A DNA stretch of 64,000 nt, from positions 55,563,726 through 55,627,725 of the forward strand of contig BRKX01000013.1 in assembly GCA_026008535.1 (NCBI GenBank), written 5' to 3'. The translations under genes were made by a program, and so were the position numbers. The stretch comes from Perilla frutescens. Taxonomy: Eukaryota > Streptophyta > Magnoliopsida > Lamiales > Lamiaceae. Below, one piece after another: positions 48,837 through 60,027 of the stretch; position 1 is the stretch's first letter; the number at the start of each line of letters is the position of its first letter. The notes below the pieces were generated by a model. It was not told where the DNA came from and did not search any database. It saw only the letters and a program-made list of their open reading frames with translations.

Positions 48837-48885
48837 GCTGTTTTCTAGCGATTTTATCTTCTACAATTGGTGAGCCTGGAAGTTG

Positions 48886-50049
48886 ATGCCCAGGGGCTCT
48901 TCAGAGGAGACTCTATTGTACGATCTGGAGATAGAGAAGACTTTGAGGAAAAATAGGACAGCAGTGAAAAGGGCACGCCAAGCAGCAAATAAAACTCGTG
49001 AGCCCACACCACTACCAGAAGATCAAGAAGATCAAGGAGACGAACGTCACGAGGAGGAAGGATAGTTTGAGAACGGCCACAACATCAACATGGCCGCAAA
49101 TGGAAATGCCGCGAATGGCAATGCGGATGATAACAGGACTTTAAGGCAGTTGGTCTTCCCGACCAACATGAATTTGCGCCCAATGGGCATTGCACTCCTA
49201 GCTGTGACTCAGAACTGGGATATTCACGCAAACTTTATCCAGATCTTGCCGAAGTTCTACGGAATGCCTGGAGAGGATCCACAGAGGTATTTGCAAGATT
49301 TTGAGATGGTTTGCCAAACTCAACCATCCGACCATGGACGAGAAGAGTATGTGCGGTTGGTCTCGTTCTCTTTTACTTTTCAAGATGGGACACGGGACTA
49401 GCTGTATACACTACCCACTGGCGCTGTGACCACATGGAGACAACTTCAACAGAAGTTTTTGGAAAAATATTTCCCAGCATCCAGAGTGCAAGAAATGAGA
49501 AGAAAGATAGGGAGCCTGAAGATGGGAACTAACGAAAGTTTCTATGACTACTGGGGAAGATTCCAGGCGATGCTGGCGAAATGCCCACAGCACCAGATTA
49601 TTGAACATGACTTGATTCAGTATTTCGTCGGAGGATTGAGACCACATGAGAGGGCGATCGTGAATGCCTCATGTGGAGGATCAATTTTGAACAAACAACC
49701 TGTTGAAGCATTCAGAATCCTCACAGAAATGGCTGAAGACAACCGAGACTTCAGTGGAGAGGGCATTCGGGTTGTAAGTGAAACAGAAAGGGCACCGGAC
49801 CAAGACAGTAGGATTGATAGATTGTGCAACAAGATTGAAAAAATCTTGTCTGGTGCGAGTATGGCAAGGAAGCCCAAACTTTGTGGGGTATGCAAAAGCA
49901 TATCTCACTTCACGGATGAATGCCCCACTCTACAAGACGAAATGGAAGAAGTGAATGCTATAGGTGGCCAGAATGGGCATTCCAGAAGATATGATCCTCA
50001 CTCCCAGATTTATAATCCTGGCTGGAGAGACCATGAAAATTTTAGATAG
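48886..50049 (+). pseudogene. Athila gag (interrupted by stops)
   Basis: Capsid/nucleocapsid part of the polyprotein. The first ATG at 48886 gives MPRGSSEETLLYDLEIEK. An in-frame TAG at 49063 precedes a second Met (49090, MAANGNAANGNADDNRTLRQ). The gag core follows: NFIQILPKFYGMPGEDPQRY, a TAG at 49399 where relatives have Trp (DWLY), then TTWRQLQQKFLEKYFPASRV, FVGGLRPHERAIVNASCGG and a Cys-rich CGVCKSISHFTDEC. A third TAG is at 50047. All pieces are in one reading frame and continuous with pol downstream. Confidence 0.85.
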
Positions 50050-53000
50050 AGAAGGCTGGAGGATGGGCATCCTGGACGCCCATTGCCACCACCAGAGGAG
50101 AAAAGGAAGCAAATGCTAGAGGATCTTGTGTTTGCTATGGCTGAGGAGAACGAAAAATTCAAGCAAGAGACTCGAGCTGGTCTCTCGCACATGAGCAAAC
50201 AAATCAATCAATTGGCTCAAGCCATGCACAAGATGGAGGAGAAAAATGGGAAGCTGCCTTCCCAAGTTGAGAATCCAAGAGAACAAGTGAATGCAGTAGC
50301 ATTAAGGAGTGGAAAAGAGCTTCCGGAGATGGTCAGGCCGAGAGAAGAGACGGATGATGTGCCTTTGGAGGAAGAAGTGGAAAAAACTCCCACAGAAGAC
50401 AAGGCACAAGAAGCCGAGCAGACCGATGCTGTGCCCATTCCGGAAGTAAAACAGCCTGCCAAAGTGCCCAATCCAGAGAGACGGAAACCTCCTTTTCCAG
50501 GGAGATTGGCACAGAATAGAAAAGAAGAAGAAACCAGAGAGATGCTAAAAGTATTTAGCAAAGTGGAGATCAACATCCCACTGATCGAGGCAATCAAGCA
50601 AGTACCGCGGTATGCCCGGTTCCTAAAGGAGCTTTGTACCAGAAAGGTGCGTTTCAATGATGATGCAAGGTTCCTAGTTGGGGAGAATGTATCGGCTGTG
50701 ATACAAAGGAAGTTACCCAAGAAGTGTGATGATCCAGGGATGTTCATGATCCCTTGCATTATTGGAGACAGAAAAGTCGAAAAGGCCATGCTGGATTTGG
50801 GGGCATCAATTAACGTAATGCCCCTGTCGATGTTCAAAGAATTGAAGATTGGACCTTTGAAGGAGACCCGTGTGGTCATTCAACTAGCTGACCGATCTAA
50901 TGTTTATCCAAAAGGCCTCATTGAAGATGTATTGGTTAAGGTGGACGAGCTTATCTTCCCAGCAGATTTTTATGTGCCTGCCATGGGCACAGTGACTTCA
51001 AAATCTTCAGTTCTGTTGCTGGGAAGGCCTTTCATGAAAACAGCTCGAACCAAGATTGATGTGGACAAGGGCATACTGACGTGTGAGTTTGATGGGGAGA
51101 AGGTGACATTCAACATTTTTGAATCCATGAAGCACCCCCCGGATACAAAAAATTGTAATTTCGTGAACACATTTCATTCCCCGAGCCGTTCTACTTTATC
51201 CATGGTGAGCAACAGAGAACCGCTGGAGTGGGTATTGTGGGATGGACTGAGCGACCAGGATGCCCTGGATGAGGATAATGACATAAGGGATGGAATTATG
51301 ATGCTGTATTCATTAGAAGAAATGCCGCATAGATGTGTGGACTACGGTGTGCCCATTCGGAAAAATGATGATAAACTGATGCCTTCTATTCTCAAAGCAC
51401 CTATGCTGGAGTTGAAGGCATTACCAAGGGATCTGAAATATGCCTATTTAGGGAACAATGAGACTCTCCCTGTAATCATAAATGCGGGGTTGAATCAAGC
51501 TGATGAGGACCGCCTTTTGAGAATATTGAGACTGTACAAGGAGGCACTCGGATGGACTTTGGCAGATATAAAGGGCATTAGCCCAGCGGTTTGCATGCAC
51601 AAAATATTGTTGGAAGATGATGCTAAACCCGTTCGTGATCCACAAAGAAAGCTCCATCCAGTGATGAAGGATGTGGTGCTAAAAAAGATAATTAAACTTT
51701 TGGACCAGGGCATTATATACCCAATTTCAGACAGCAAGTGGGTCAGTCTAATCCATGTTGTGCCCAAGAAGTCGGGCATTCAAGTTGTTAAAAATGAGAA
51801 AAGAGAGCTTGTGCCCACACGACTGCAAACTGGCTGGAGAGTTTGCATCGACTACCGGAAGCTGAACACGGTCATGCGGAAGAATCATTTCCCACTTCCG
51901 TTCATTGACCAGATGTTGGAAAGACTCGCATGAAACAAGTTCTTTTGTTTCTTGGATGGATATTTAGGATACATGCAAATTGCAGTAAGTCAAGAGGACC
52001 AGGAGAAAACAACATTCACATGCCCATTCGGCACATTTGCCTATCGCAGAATGCCCTTTGGCCTCTGCAATGCTCCTGGCACATTTCAGTGATGTATGAT
52101 GAGCATATTCTCTGATTTGCTCGAGAACTGCATTGAAGTATTCATGGATGACTTCACGGTGTATGGGAGCTGTTTTGATCGATGTTTAGATAATTTGGAG
52201 AAGGTACTGCAGCATTGTGTGGACAAATGCCTAGTGCTGAACTATGAAAAATGTCATTTCATGGTAAGAGAGGGCATTGTATTGGGACATGTGATTTCTG
52301 AGAGGGGCATTGAGGTCGATAAAGCTAAAGTGGATATAATTGAAAAATTGCCATATCCTACCTCGGTGAAGCAAATGAGAGGATTCTTGGGGCACGCTGG
52401 ATTCTACAGGAGGTTCATAAAGGATTTTGCAAAAATTGCCCAGCCTATTACTCACTTATTGCAGCAAGATGTTCCCTTTGAATTCAATGAAGAGTGTAAG
52501 AAGGCATTCAATTTTCTGAAGAAGCAACTGGTCACGGCACCAGTCATTCAACCACCAGATTGGGGAATGCCCTTTGAGATTATGTGTGACGTTAGTGGCT
52601 ACGCTGTGGATGCGGTACTGGGTCAGAAGAGAGGAAAGGAAAGCCATGTAATTTACTATGCCTCCAAGACTCTAAATGGGGCACAGTGCAATTACACCAC
52701 TACTAAAACGGAGCTATTAGCAGTAGTGTTTGCATTTGAGAAGTTTCGATCTTATCTCTTGGGAGCAAAGAGCATTGTCTATACAGATCATGGTGCCCTG
52801 AGGCACTTGATGGCCAAGAAAGAGACGAAGCCGAGACAAATTAGATGGATCCTGCTTTTACAAGAGTTTGATGTCGAGATAAAAGATAAGAGTGGGGCAC
52901 ATAACTTGGTAGCTGACCATCTGAGCTGGGTGCTGAATGAGAAAGGCGACGAAATGTCCATTGCCGATCATTTTCCCAATGAGCATTTGTATTCAGCAAG

Positions 53001-54307
53001 GGGCACACTCGCACCCTGGTATGCGGATATAGTGAACTACCTGGAGTCTGGGAAAATGCCTATTGGGTACTCAAGGTACCAGAAAAATAAACTAAAGTAT
53101 GAGAGCAGGTTCTATGCATGGGATTGCCCTATTCTATGGAGAAGATGTGCTGATCAAATCATCAGAAGATGTGTCCCTGATATGGAGATAGATGAAATTC
53201 TAAAGCATTGTCACAGTTATGCTTGCGGAGGGCATTTCGGACCAAACCGAACAACGAGAAGAATTTTGGATTGTGGGTTCTTTTGGCCCACAATATTCAA
53301 GGATGCCCACAACGTCTGCAGAAGGTGTAACCAATGCCAGAGGGTAGGAAACATTATAAGAAGAAATGAAATGCCCATGACACCAATCATGCCAGTGGAG
53401 ATTTTTGACATTTGGGGAATGGATTTTATGGGACCCTTTCCAAATTCAAGGGGGAACCAATACATTATCCTGGCAGTTGATTATGTGTCTAAATGTGTAG
53501 AAGAAAAGGCTACTCCTATCAATGATGCAAGAGTAGTAGCCACATTCCTGAAATCCCACATTTTTAGTCGGTTTGGTGTGCCCAGGTCCATCATAAGTGA
53601 TCAAGGGACCCATTTTTGCAACCAAACGCTGGAAAGATTGTTGAAGAAGTATAGGGTTCACCATAGGGTCACCACACCCTACCAACCCCAGGTAAATGGT
53701 CAAGCTGAAGTCTCAAATCGAGAAATTAAAGCCATTCTTGGGAAGGTTGTGGCTCCGAACAGAAAAAATTGGAGTGTTCATCTGGAAGATGCCCTGTGGG
53801 CATACCGAACTGCATTCAAGACTCCAATTGGGATGTCACCATACAGGATGTTATTTAGAAAGTGTTGCCATCTGCCAGTCGAGTTAGAACATAAGGCACG
53901 ATGGGCACTTCAGAAGCTGAATATGGATCATGACGCCGCTGGGTATTTCAGGAAATTTCAAATTCAAGAGCTGGAAGAAATGAGAATGGAGGCCTATGAT
54001 AATTCAATGCTATACAAGGAAAAAAATGAAAAGGCTCAATGATCAAGTAATTCGGAGGAAGAGATTCATCCCAGGACAGAAAGTACTTTTGTACCATTCA
54101 AGGTTCAAGCTTATGGGAGGAGGACTGAGGACCAAGTGGGTTGGTCCATTTGAAGTATATATAGAATGCCCGAATAGGGCAATTGAGCTGATAAATCCCG
54201 ATACTGGAGGGCATTTCAAAGTGAATGGTCACCGTGTGAAAGCTTACCTGGGGCATTCTGATGAAGATGTCACAGTGATCTGGCTCACGGAGCCCACTTA
54301 CGCCTAA
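50050..54307 (+). pseudogene. Athila pol: protease, RT, RNase H, integrase
   Basis: Continues the gag frame. It begins with a Lys/Glu-rich linker (AVALRSGKELPE at about 50290) and VEINIPLIEAIKQVPRYARF. Protease: MLDLGASINVMPLSMF (50788-50835). RT starts near 51640 (IIYPISDSKWVS), with FLDGYLGYMQIAV at 51950 and the catalytic VFMDDFTVYG at 52138. RNase H has CDVSGYAVDAVLGQ (52587). Integrase: zinc-binding HCHSYACGGHFG...CRRCNQC (53209-53338), catalytic Asp in IWGMDFMGPF (53413), Asp in ISDQGTHF (53596) and Glu in NGQAEVSNREIK. In-frame TGA stops lie at 51931 and 52090; the latter fits CGA to TGA. At an A-run near 54020 the frame shifts, and the C-terminus (RFIPGQKVLLYHSRFKLM, PFEVYIECPNRAIELINPD) continues to 54307. 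Confidence 0.92.
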
Positions 54308-54798
54308 TCCGAGGTGATGTCGTGCCCACAACAATAACTGGGGCGCTACTGGGAGGCAACCTAGGTATTTTCTTGTCTTAATTCATTTTTATTTATTTTT
54401 AATAAATTTTCTAGTTAATTAAACTAGTTTAGGGAGTAATTTTACGCTTGTTTTGGATAAGCACGGTGTTTGCAGGTTTAGATAATGAGAGAGAAAGATG
54501 AAGATAAAATAAATCCTTGGGAAATAGGGATTCTGAAGTGAGGCACTCTGGAGAGATAAAATTTGTTCCGATTTATCAGGGATAAGGCTTATCCATTAAC
54601 ATAGGGCATATTGATCCAGGAGATTCCTAAGGAATTTGGAGAGTCACGAGTCAAATCATGAATAGTGATCCCCTTAATATAAAAGCCTTACCCCACAAAA
54701 TCTCCATTATCACTTTCACTCGCCTTTTGCAAAAATCAGAACCTTCTCTCTCGATTTTTCCTGCAACCCTAATTTCTGAAAACCTTCAAAATCTAACA
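54308..54798 (+). other. Spacer between pol and the envelope-position ORF
   Basis: Untranslated Athila sequence of about 490 bp. A possible upstream ATG at 54658 is in frame with the next ORF, but ATG 54799 starts the recognisable MAKTRGKK. Confidence 0.6.
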
Positions 54799-56725
54799 AT
54801 GGCAAAGACAAGAGGCAAGAAGGTCGCACCAAAAGCTGGACCTAAGGCACGCTTGGATTTTGAGACCCCCGCTGTCTCTGAAGAGCCCTCTCCAACTAAA
54901 GTCGTGAAGAAACCCTCTGCAAAACCCAAGGGGAAGACTGCGTCTGAGGCAGCCACTTCGAGTAAGCTTCCCAAGGAGACCCCACCGGAACAGGAGCCTA
55001 CGCCTGAAGTCAAGGCGATGGAAGAAAGCTCTGCTACTCCAACTCAAACGGAGTAGCAAGATGCTGAGGTGACTGCAGAGGGCATGCGGGAAGAAGAGAC
55101 TACTGAAGAACCTGAGCCAAAGCCTAAGAAAGGGGCTGAAAAGAAGAAAGCTAAGAAGCCAGTTAAGGCTCCGACCCCAGTGCTGTCAGTGGAGATCGAA
55201 GACTTGGAGGATGAAGAGGAAGGAGAGGAAGTAGAAGGGAGAGCAGAAGATGAAGGAGATAAAGACAGTGATTTGGACAAATATTTAACTGAGATTGAAG
55301 ACATTGAAACTGAAGCCCAACCGAAGAAGGTACCACTGTTTGAAGAGGAGGACGAGACGCCCGCTGACATCAAGAAGCGAGCACTGGAGAAGGCGAAAGG
55401 AAAAAGAAAGGTTGGAGAGCCCATTTCAGAGCCAACCGAGCCAGAGGTGTCCCAACAAGGGGATACTGAAGAAGAGAAGGAGCAGCAGGAAACCAGTGCC
55501 TCCTCCCAAATGCAAGCAAGCTCTGAAGAGCCCTCGGAGGACTCCTCACCCAGGCGAAGGGTGGGAAAATCAGTGAGTGTAAAAGCAGGATCCAAGCTGG
55601 CTGGAGAGGCCTCTTCACGGAAGAGGAAGGCTGAAGAGGGCACTTCAGCCCCTGTGCCTAAAAGAGGCAGAGGGGTGGGGAGCCCCACACCAAGTAAGCC
55701 CAACAGTGGCCCGCCACTAGTCAGGGGCATCATCAATTCAAAAGGAGTCCACCGTGAGACGCTTGCAGCTCTTGGTATAGAGCAGGAGGTAAGGGATTTG
55801 TTTTCTGCAATTGGTTGGGAATGCTTTCTAGATATGAAGTGTGTAATTTTTCCTTCATTGTCTCGAGATTTTGTCCAAAACTTGAAAATCAAAGCTGTGA
55901 ACAAGCCTGCTACGTCCACTAGGGTTTTATCTTTTAAAATGATGGGTAGAAGTTATTCTCTGTCTGCTGATGACTTAAACATGTTGCTGGGCATCGTGAC
56001 ATACTTGGGCCTCCAGGAGGAGGAGTATGTCGATGCTGTGACTGTAGTGCCCGACTCTGCAGAAGGAGTCGATACAAAATGGGTAGATATTGGGGATGGA
56101 TCCGTTTTTCAAAGCGGATCCACAAAAGGGATATTGTTTAAATAATGATGCTTTGAGATTCTGCCATAGGGTGTTAGCTTACAATTTTTTCGGCCGAAAG
56201 GATAGCTCTAATTCAATCACCAATTAGGAGTTATTTATTTTGTGGTGTATGGTTCATAAAATCAAAATCAATTTTGGTTCTATGGCCATTGCACACTTTC
56301 AGGAGATTAAAACACACCCTAGGCATCGTATCTCTTGTGCCCAGTTAATCACCCAGCTTGTTATTAGACATAGGCTCCTTAATTTGCATGATACTGATTT
56401 AACCCCTCTTCCCCGTGAATATTTTGATCTTAACTGCCTGAGGAGAATGCAAGATGTGGTTGACGATGAGGATGGGAAACCTGTTTTCTTTGTGCCGGGG
56501 ACAGACCCCTCGAGCATGCTTTTAGCAATGGCCGGTACATCGAGGAAACCACCAATAGGGAAGGCACCGCAGAGGGAGCACCCAGTCGCAGTGATCACAA
56601 GGAGACTTGAGTTGATCGAGAATGCCCAGTTCCAAACCAATGAAAAGCTGACCCGAATCGAAGCAGCCTTGAAGGCTTATTTCAAACATGTTGGGTTCTC
56701 CTACCCAACGCCTGCAACTGACTAG
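54799..56725 (+). pseudogene. ATHILA-domain ORF in envelope position
   Basis: Starts MAKTRGKKVAPKAGPKARLD. The first 220 residues are Lys/Glu/Pro-rich and low in complexity (PKPKKGAEKKKAKKPVKAP, DLEDEEEGEEVEG), ending in a basic KRGRGVGSPTP. The domain known as ATHILA ORF-1 follows: GIEQEVRDLFSAIGWECFLD, IFPSLSRDFVQNL, FKMMGRSYSLSADDLNMLLG. After 56145 the frame shifts and continues as ALRFCHRVLAYNFFGRKDSS, ELFILWCMVHKIKINFGSMA and ISCAQLITQLVIRHRLLN to a stop at 56725. Lesions are a TAG at 55054, the frameshift near 56130 and a TAG near 56226. I see no signal peptide or membrane segment, so despite the position it is not an obvious envelope protein. It may be a nucleic-acid-binding or nuclear accessory protein; that is inference. 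Confidence 0.75.
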
Positions 56726-57900
56726 CTTGGTTCTTTTTGTCCTTTTAGATTAGGTTTTGTTTGTTTTGTTTTTATTTTTTCTATTTTCTTTGTTGTCATG
56801 TTGTTTGAGTCTGTGTCCACACTTTGCAAGTTGCAAAGTGTGTGAGTGGGTAGTTGAGTCAAAGCATGCTAATCTGTGACTCTGTGTGGGCATTTCACGT
56901 AATGATCCAACTTTAATTGCTTTACAGAAAAATCAGCATGCCCATTTAAGATAGGGATGATGAACGAGTTTTAGCATGCCCTGTGAGACTTGAGCCTATA
57001 TGCTGTATGCTTCATTTTACAGTTTTCTTTCATTCATGAGTGTGAATAATTATGTGCTTATGATGTTCTAGAATTTGCCTCTGTTCTGTGTTTAACTCTT
57101 GAAATTATTGATGCACATGTAGATGAGATAGGCCATGTTTTGCTGAACCACCGAAATAAAATAACTCCCACCAATGACACAGCCCTTGCAGCCCCTTTCA
57201 GCCTATAAAATGCCCTGGTCGATTTTGTTTTGGGATGGTTTATACTTAGTCAGGGCATTATAAAACCTAAAAAGAAAAAATGGGGAATGCAGAGTTGTTT
57301 CTGGGAAGGCATATATATGAAGGGCTAGAAAAAAAGGGGGAAGAATTAAATAAAAAAAAGAAAAAAAAAGAAGAAAAAGAAAAAAGAAAAAATAGTCTGA
57401 ATAAAATCCCCCGAGTTCTAAGTGTTTAGAATGCCCAAAATAAGAAAGATTCAGTGCCTGAACAGGGCACAAGAGGGTAGTGAATAGAAAGGAGCTGGGG
57501 AGGGGTCTGTACAATCAATAAACCCCTCCCCCCAACTTAAAATGCCCAACTCTAGCCTAAAAAGCCCTATTGATACTAATGCATCATGGTTTCTGGAGAA
57601 TGAACAGCAGAACTTTGGCAAACTTATGGGACGAATTTGCATAGAATTACAGCCGAAATGAGAGTATACACTGAGTGAAGAGAGTCTGTGAGGAACACCA
57701 AGCTAAAACTCATTTTTGGACCTATTTTAGGTATGCTGAAACTTTGCATTTTTGTTGGATTATTTCTGATGTGCCCACACTGAGTAACAGTTTGCATGCT
57801 TGTGTCTTGAGTCTGTTTCTTTTCTCTTTTCTTTTCTTGTGTTTTTCTGGATGCGTTGCACCCCATGCTTGAGGACAATCGTGCTTAAAGTGTGTGGGTG
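56726..57900 (+). other. Athila 3' untranslated region and polypurine tract
   Basis: About 1.2 kb of non-coding element sequence with an A/G-rich stretch (57340-57400). It ends in the purine-rich AAAGTGTGTGGGTG directly before the 3' LTR, the likely polypurine tract. At least nine GGGCA/TGCCC words occur here. Confidence 0.7.
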
Positions 57901-59499
57901 TGATAAGTCCATTTATTTCGTGTTTTTATGGGCATTTTATCCTCTATAAATGTCCTTTTTAGTGTGTCTTAAGTCGAAAAGAACCAGGTTGCGGTCAAAG
58001 GGCATTCTACGAGTCGAGTCTGGCGGAAGGGGCATTTTATGCCCAAATATTCACGTTTATCTCGCACATATGTTCATCAGAGGCACACGGGACTTCTCCA
58101 GTATCCATCCCACATTCGGTCGACGAAGTGGGCATATCAGATATGGATGGAACTGACAGATGATGCCGTGCCCAAAATACTCGCACAGACTCGACCATAG
58201 GGCAGAATGGGCATTCCTATGAAACTCGGGATTCAGTTGAAGGAGAGCTGGCGGAAGATAGTTGCATATCCGAAGGAGAGTTGGAGCTAAGCTGGACTCC
58301 TAAAAGGCGCTGCAGCAAAGAGATAAGCTCAGACGAAGAGATAAGCTCAATCGAAGGAGATAAGAGCAGTCCCTAAAAAATAGGGATTTGATAAAGCTGA
58401 AGCTTATCCAGTTAAGGTCAGAGAGGGCACGCCGTTCCGGATTTTCAGCAGAAGACCCCCACTTGTAGGAGAAACTCCACTCGGAAATGTAGTTATTTAA
58501 ACAAGTTTAGTCTCTGGAAAAACAAGTTTTTTAGACAGTCAGAAACATTTTTACATTTTACATTTCTGCATTTTTATTTTCAGTACGCTGCTTAGGCAGC
58601 CAAAAATAATCCGAAAGGTCTTAAACCTTCGGGAATTAGATTACGTTCATGTTCATCGACATTGGAGTCGAGTTTTTACTTAATTAATTTAGTAAGTTCT
58701 TGTTTAATTTTACATCTTTCAATTCTGCAGTTTTAATTATGTCTAGCCTTATCAGCTAGATCTTTAATTCTGGCATTTGAATGATGAAATTGGTTTGAGC
58801 ATAAATCTGGACTCATGAGGCCGAAATGAGCATAGTAATGCATGATTAGTTTCTGTTAATTCTTGAGCCTTGTTCCACGTGAGTGTGTGTCTGAAGTGCC
58901 CAATGTGGCTGATCACTCGTTAGGTAAAGAGGGCACGCCACTATTAATTGAATTGGCGAATCGTGACTGTATGTCGGTTCATATAGTAATAAGGGAATTA
59001 ATGGGGTGTTGTGGACACAAGAGGAATCAGTTGAACACAACAGATCTGGGTCCGTCTAGGGCACACTGCTGCCTGTTTGCTTACATCTCTTAGAGGAATT
59101 GGGAGGTGGGTAACTAGTTAGGGGTTTAATCAAAGAGGAATCACTTTTAAACCTAAAATGAAAGGATGGATGAGGAGACACAGAGAGGAATCCGGTCACC
59201 ATAACTAGATGACCTATCATGTATAAAAATCGGTGTGCCCATGATCGAGTTGTTTTATGTTTAAATCAAATTCTAATTCAAATGCCAGAACCTTTTGTTA
59301 TTTGATATTTTCTTTAGTTTCTTTCGCAGATTTAAATTCAGTGTAGTGACAACACCAAAACCCCCTTTGTGATTGGTTACTTGAAGATAGAATCGCAACA
59401 GCTCTCTGTGGGATCGACCCGTACTCATTGGCTAGCTACGCTCGCTGTGGGCACATGAGTTTATAAATATATTTTTGAGCGCGAAACGACCGCGCGTCA
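57901..59499 (+). repeat. 3' LTR of Athila element, 1599 bp
   Basis: Starts TGATAAGTCCATTTATTTCG and ends GACCGCGCGTCA, followed by CGGTG. It preserves the 410-base segment (59005-59414) lost from the 5' LTR and the GTTGC site (57988-57992) that is occupied by element A in the 5' LTR, so it documents the empty site. Confidence 0.95.
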
Positions 59500-59910
59500 C
59501 GGTGACCTTCGTATTGCTTCTTTGACAGAGCCTCCAGCAGTAGGAAAAAGATGCATATGTTCAGATGATATAAAGACAATGAATATTTTTGATGATATGG
59601 GAAAAAGAATATCGAAGTCCCCCAGTTATTTCCCCTAGTGAAGATGGGCGGAATGAGAACAATGTTGAAACCTCTTTTATGGAAACAAACAAAGATATAC
59701 AATATTTCAATGATCTTCTCTCTCCCAACCCCGATCTCCCTCTCCATAACACTGCAGCAGCTGGGTTCACCTCTTTCTCTCGTGGCTCCACCCAGGATAA
59801 TTTGGAGAAAGAGAAGGAACTGGATAGTGACAACTTCAACCACAAAGAAAAGGAAGCCATCCAGGATAGTTTCGAGGAAGAGGAGGAACATACGAGCAAT
59901 CAGGTAATTT
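59500..59910 (+). pseudogene. Split host locus: linker exon right of Athila
   Basis: Resumes the linker exon cut at 38220: GDLRIASLTEPPAVGKRC matches the SGDLHSAS...IEPP and SGDLYSATLTEPP repeats upstream. It continues acidic (SEDGRNENNVETSFMETNKD, DNLEKEKELDSDNFNHKEKE, DSFEEEEEHTSNQ). A one-base frame change is needed around 59625-59640 to join the two parts. A donor GTAATT follows the NQ codons at about 59905. Low complexity, no domain. Confidence 0.5.
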
Positions 59911-60027
59911 TTAATTGAGTAAGTTTATTTATTTAGATACTTGAATTTTACAAGGAAAAATAAAACACAAGGAAAGAAAATTGTTCCCAAGTATGCAAAT
60001 ATTTCAATGATCTTCTCTCTCTCTCTC

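Larger units (their letters stand above)
38221..59499 (+). mobile_element. Athila LTR retrotransposon with nested insertions
   Basis: Bounded by the 5-bp target duplication CGGTG (38216-38220 and 59500-59504). Both LTRs start TGATAAGTCCATTTATTTCG and end GACCGCGCGTCA. Removing the nested 9.4-kb element and its target duplication leaves about 11.9 kb: 5' LTR, Asp-type primer-binding site, gag-pol in one frame, a separate ATHILA-domain ORF in the envelope position, about 1.2 kb of untranslated DNA, a polypurine tract and the 3' LTR. The coding region has five in-frame stops and at least two frameshifts, so it is inactive. The two LTRs differ by roughly 4 percent over a 310-base stretch compared by eye. 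It interrupts a linker exon of the host locus. Confidence 0.93.

Noticed and set aside
50217..50879. 220-residue minus-strand frame
   Set aside because: Antisense of the Athila gag-pol linker and protease; no motif of its own.
55044..55919. 291-residue minus-strand Ser-rich frame
   Set aside because: Antisense of the Lys/Glu-rich N-terminus of the ATHILA-domain ORF; low-complexity shadow.
59436..59899. Minus-strand frames of 112-151 residues next to the Athila 3' LTR
   Set aside because: Antisense of the acidic host linker exon; hydrophobic only because the sense strand is Glu/Lys-rich.
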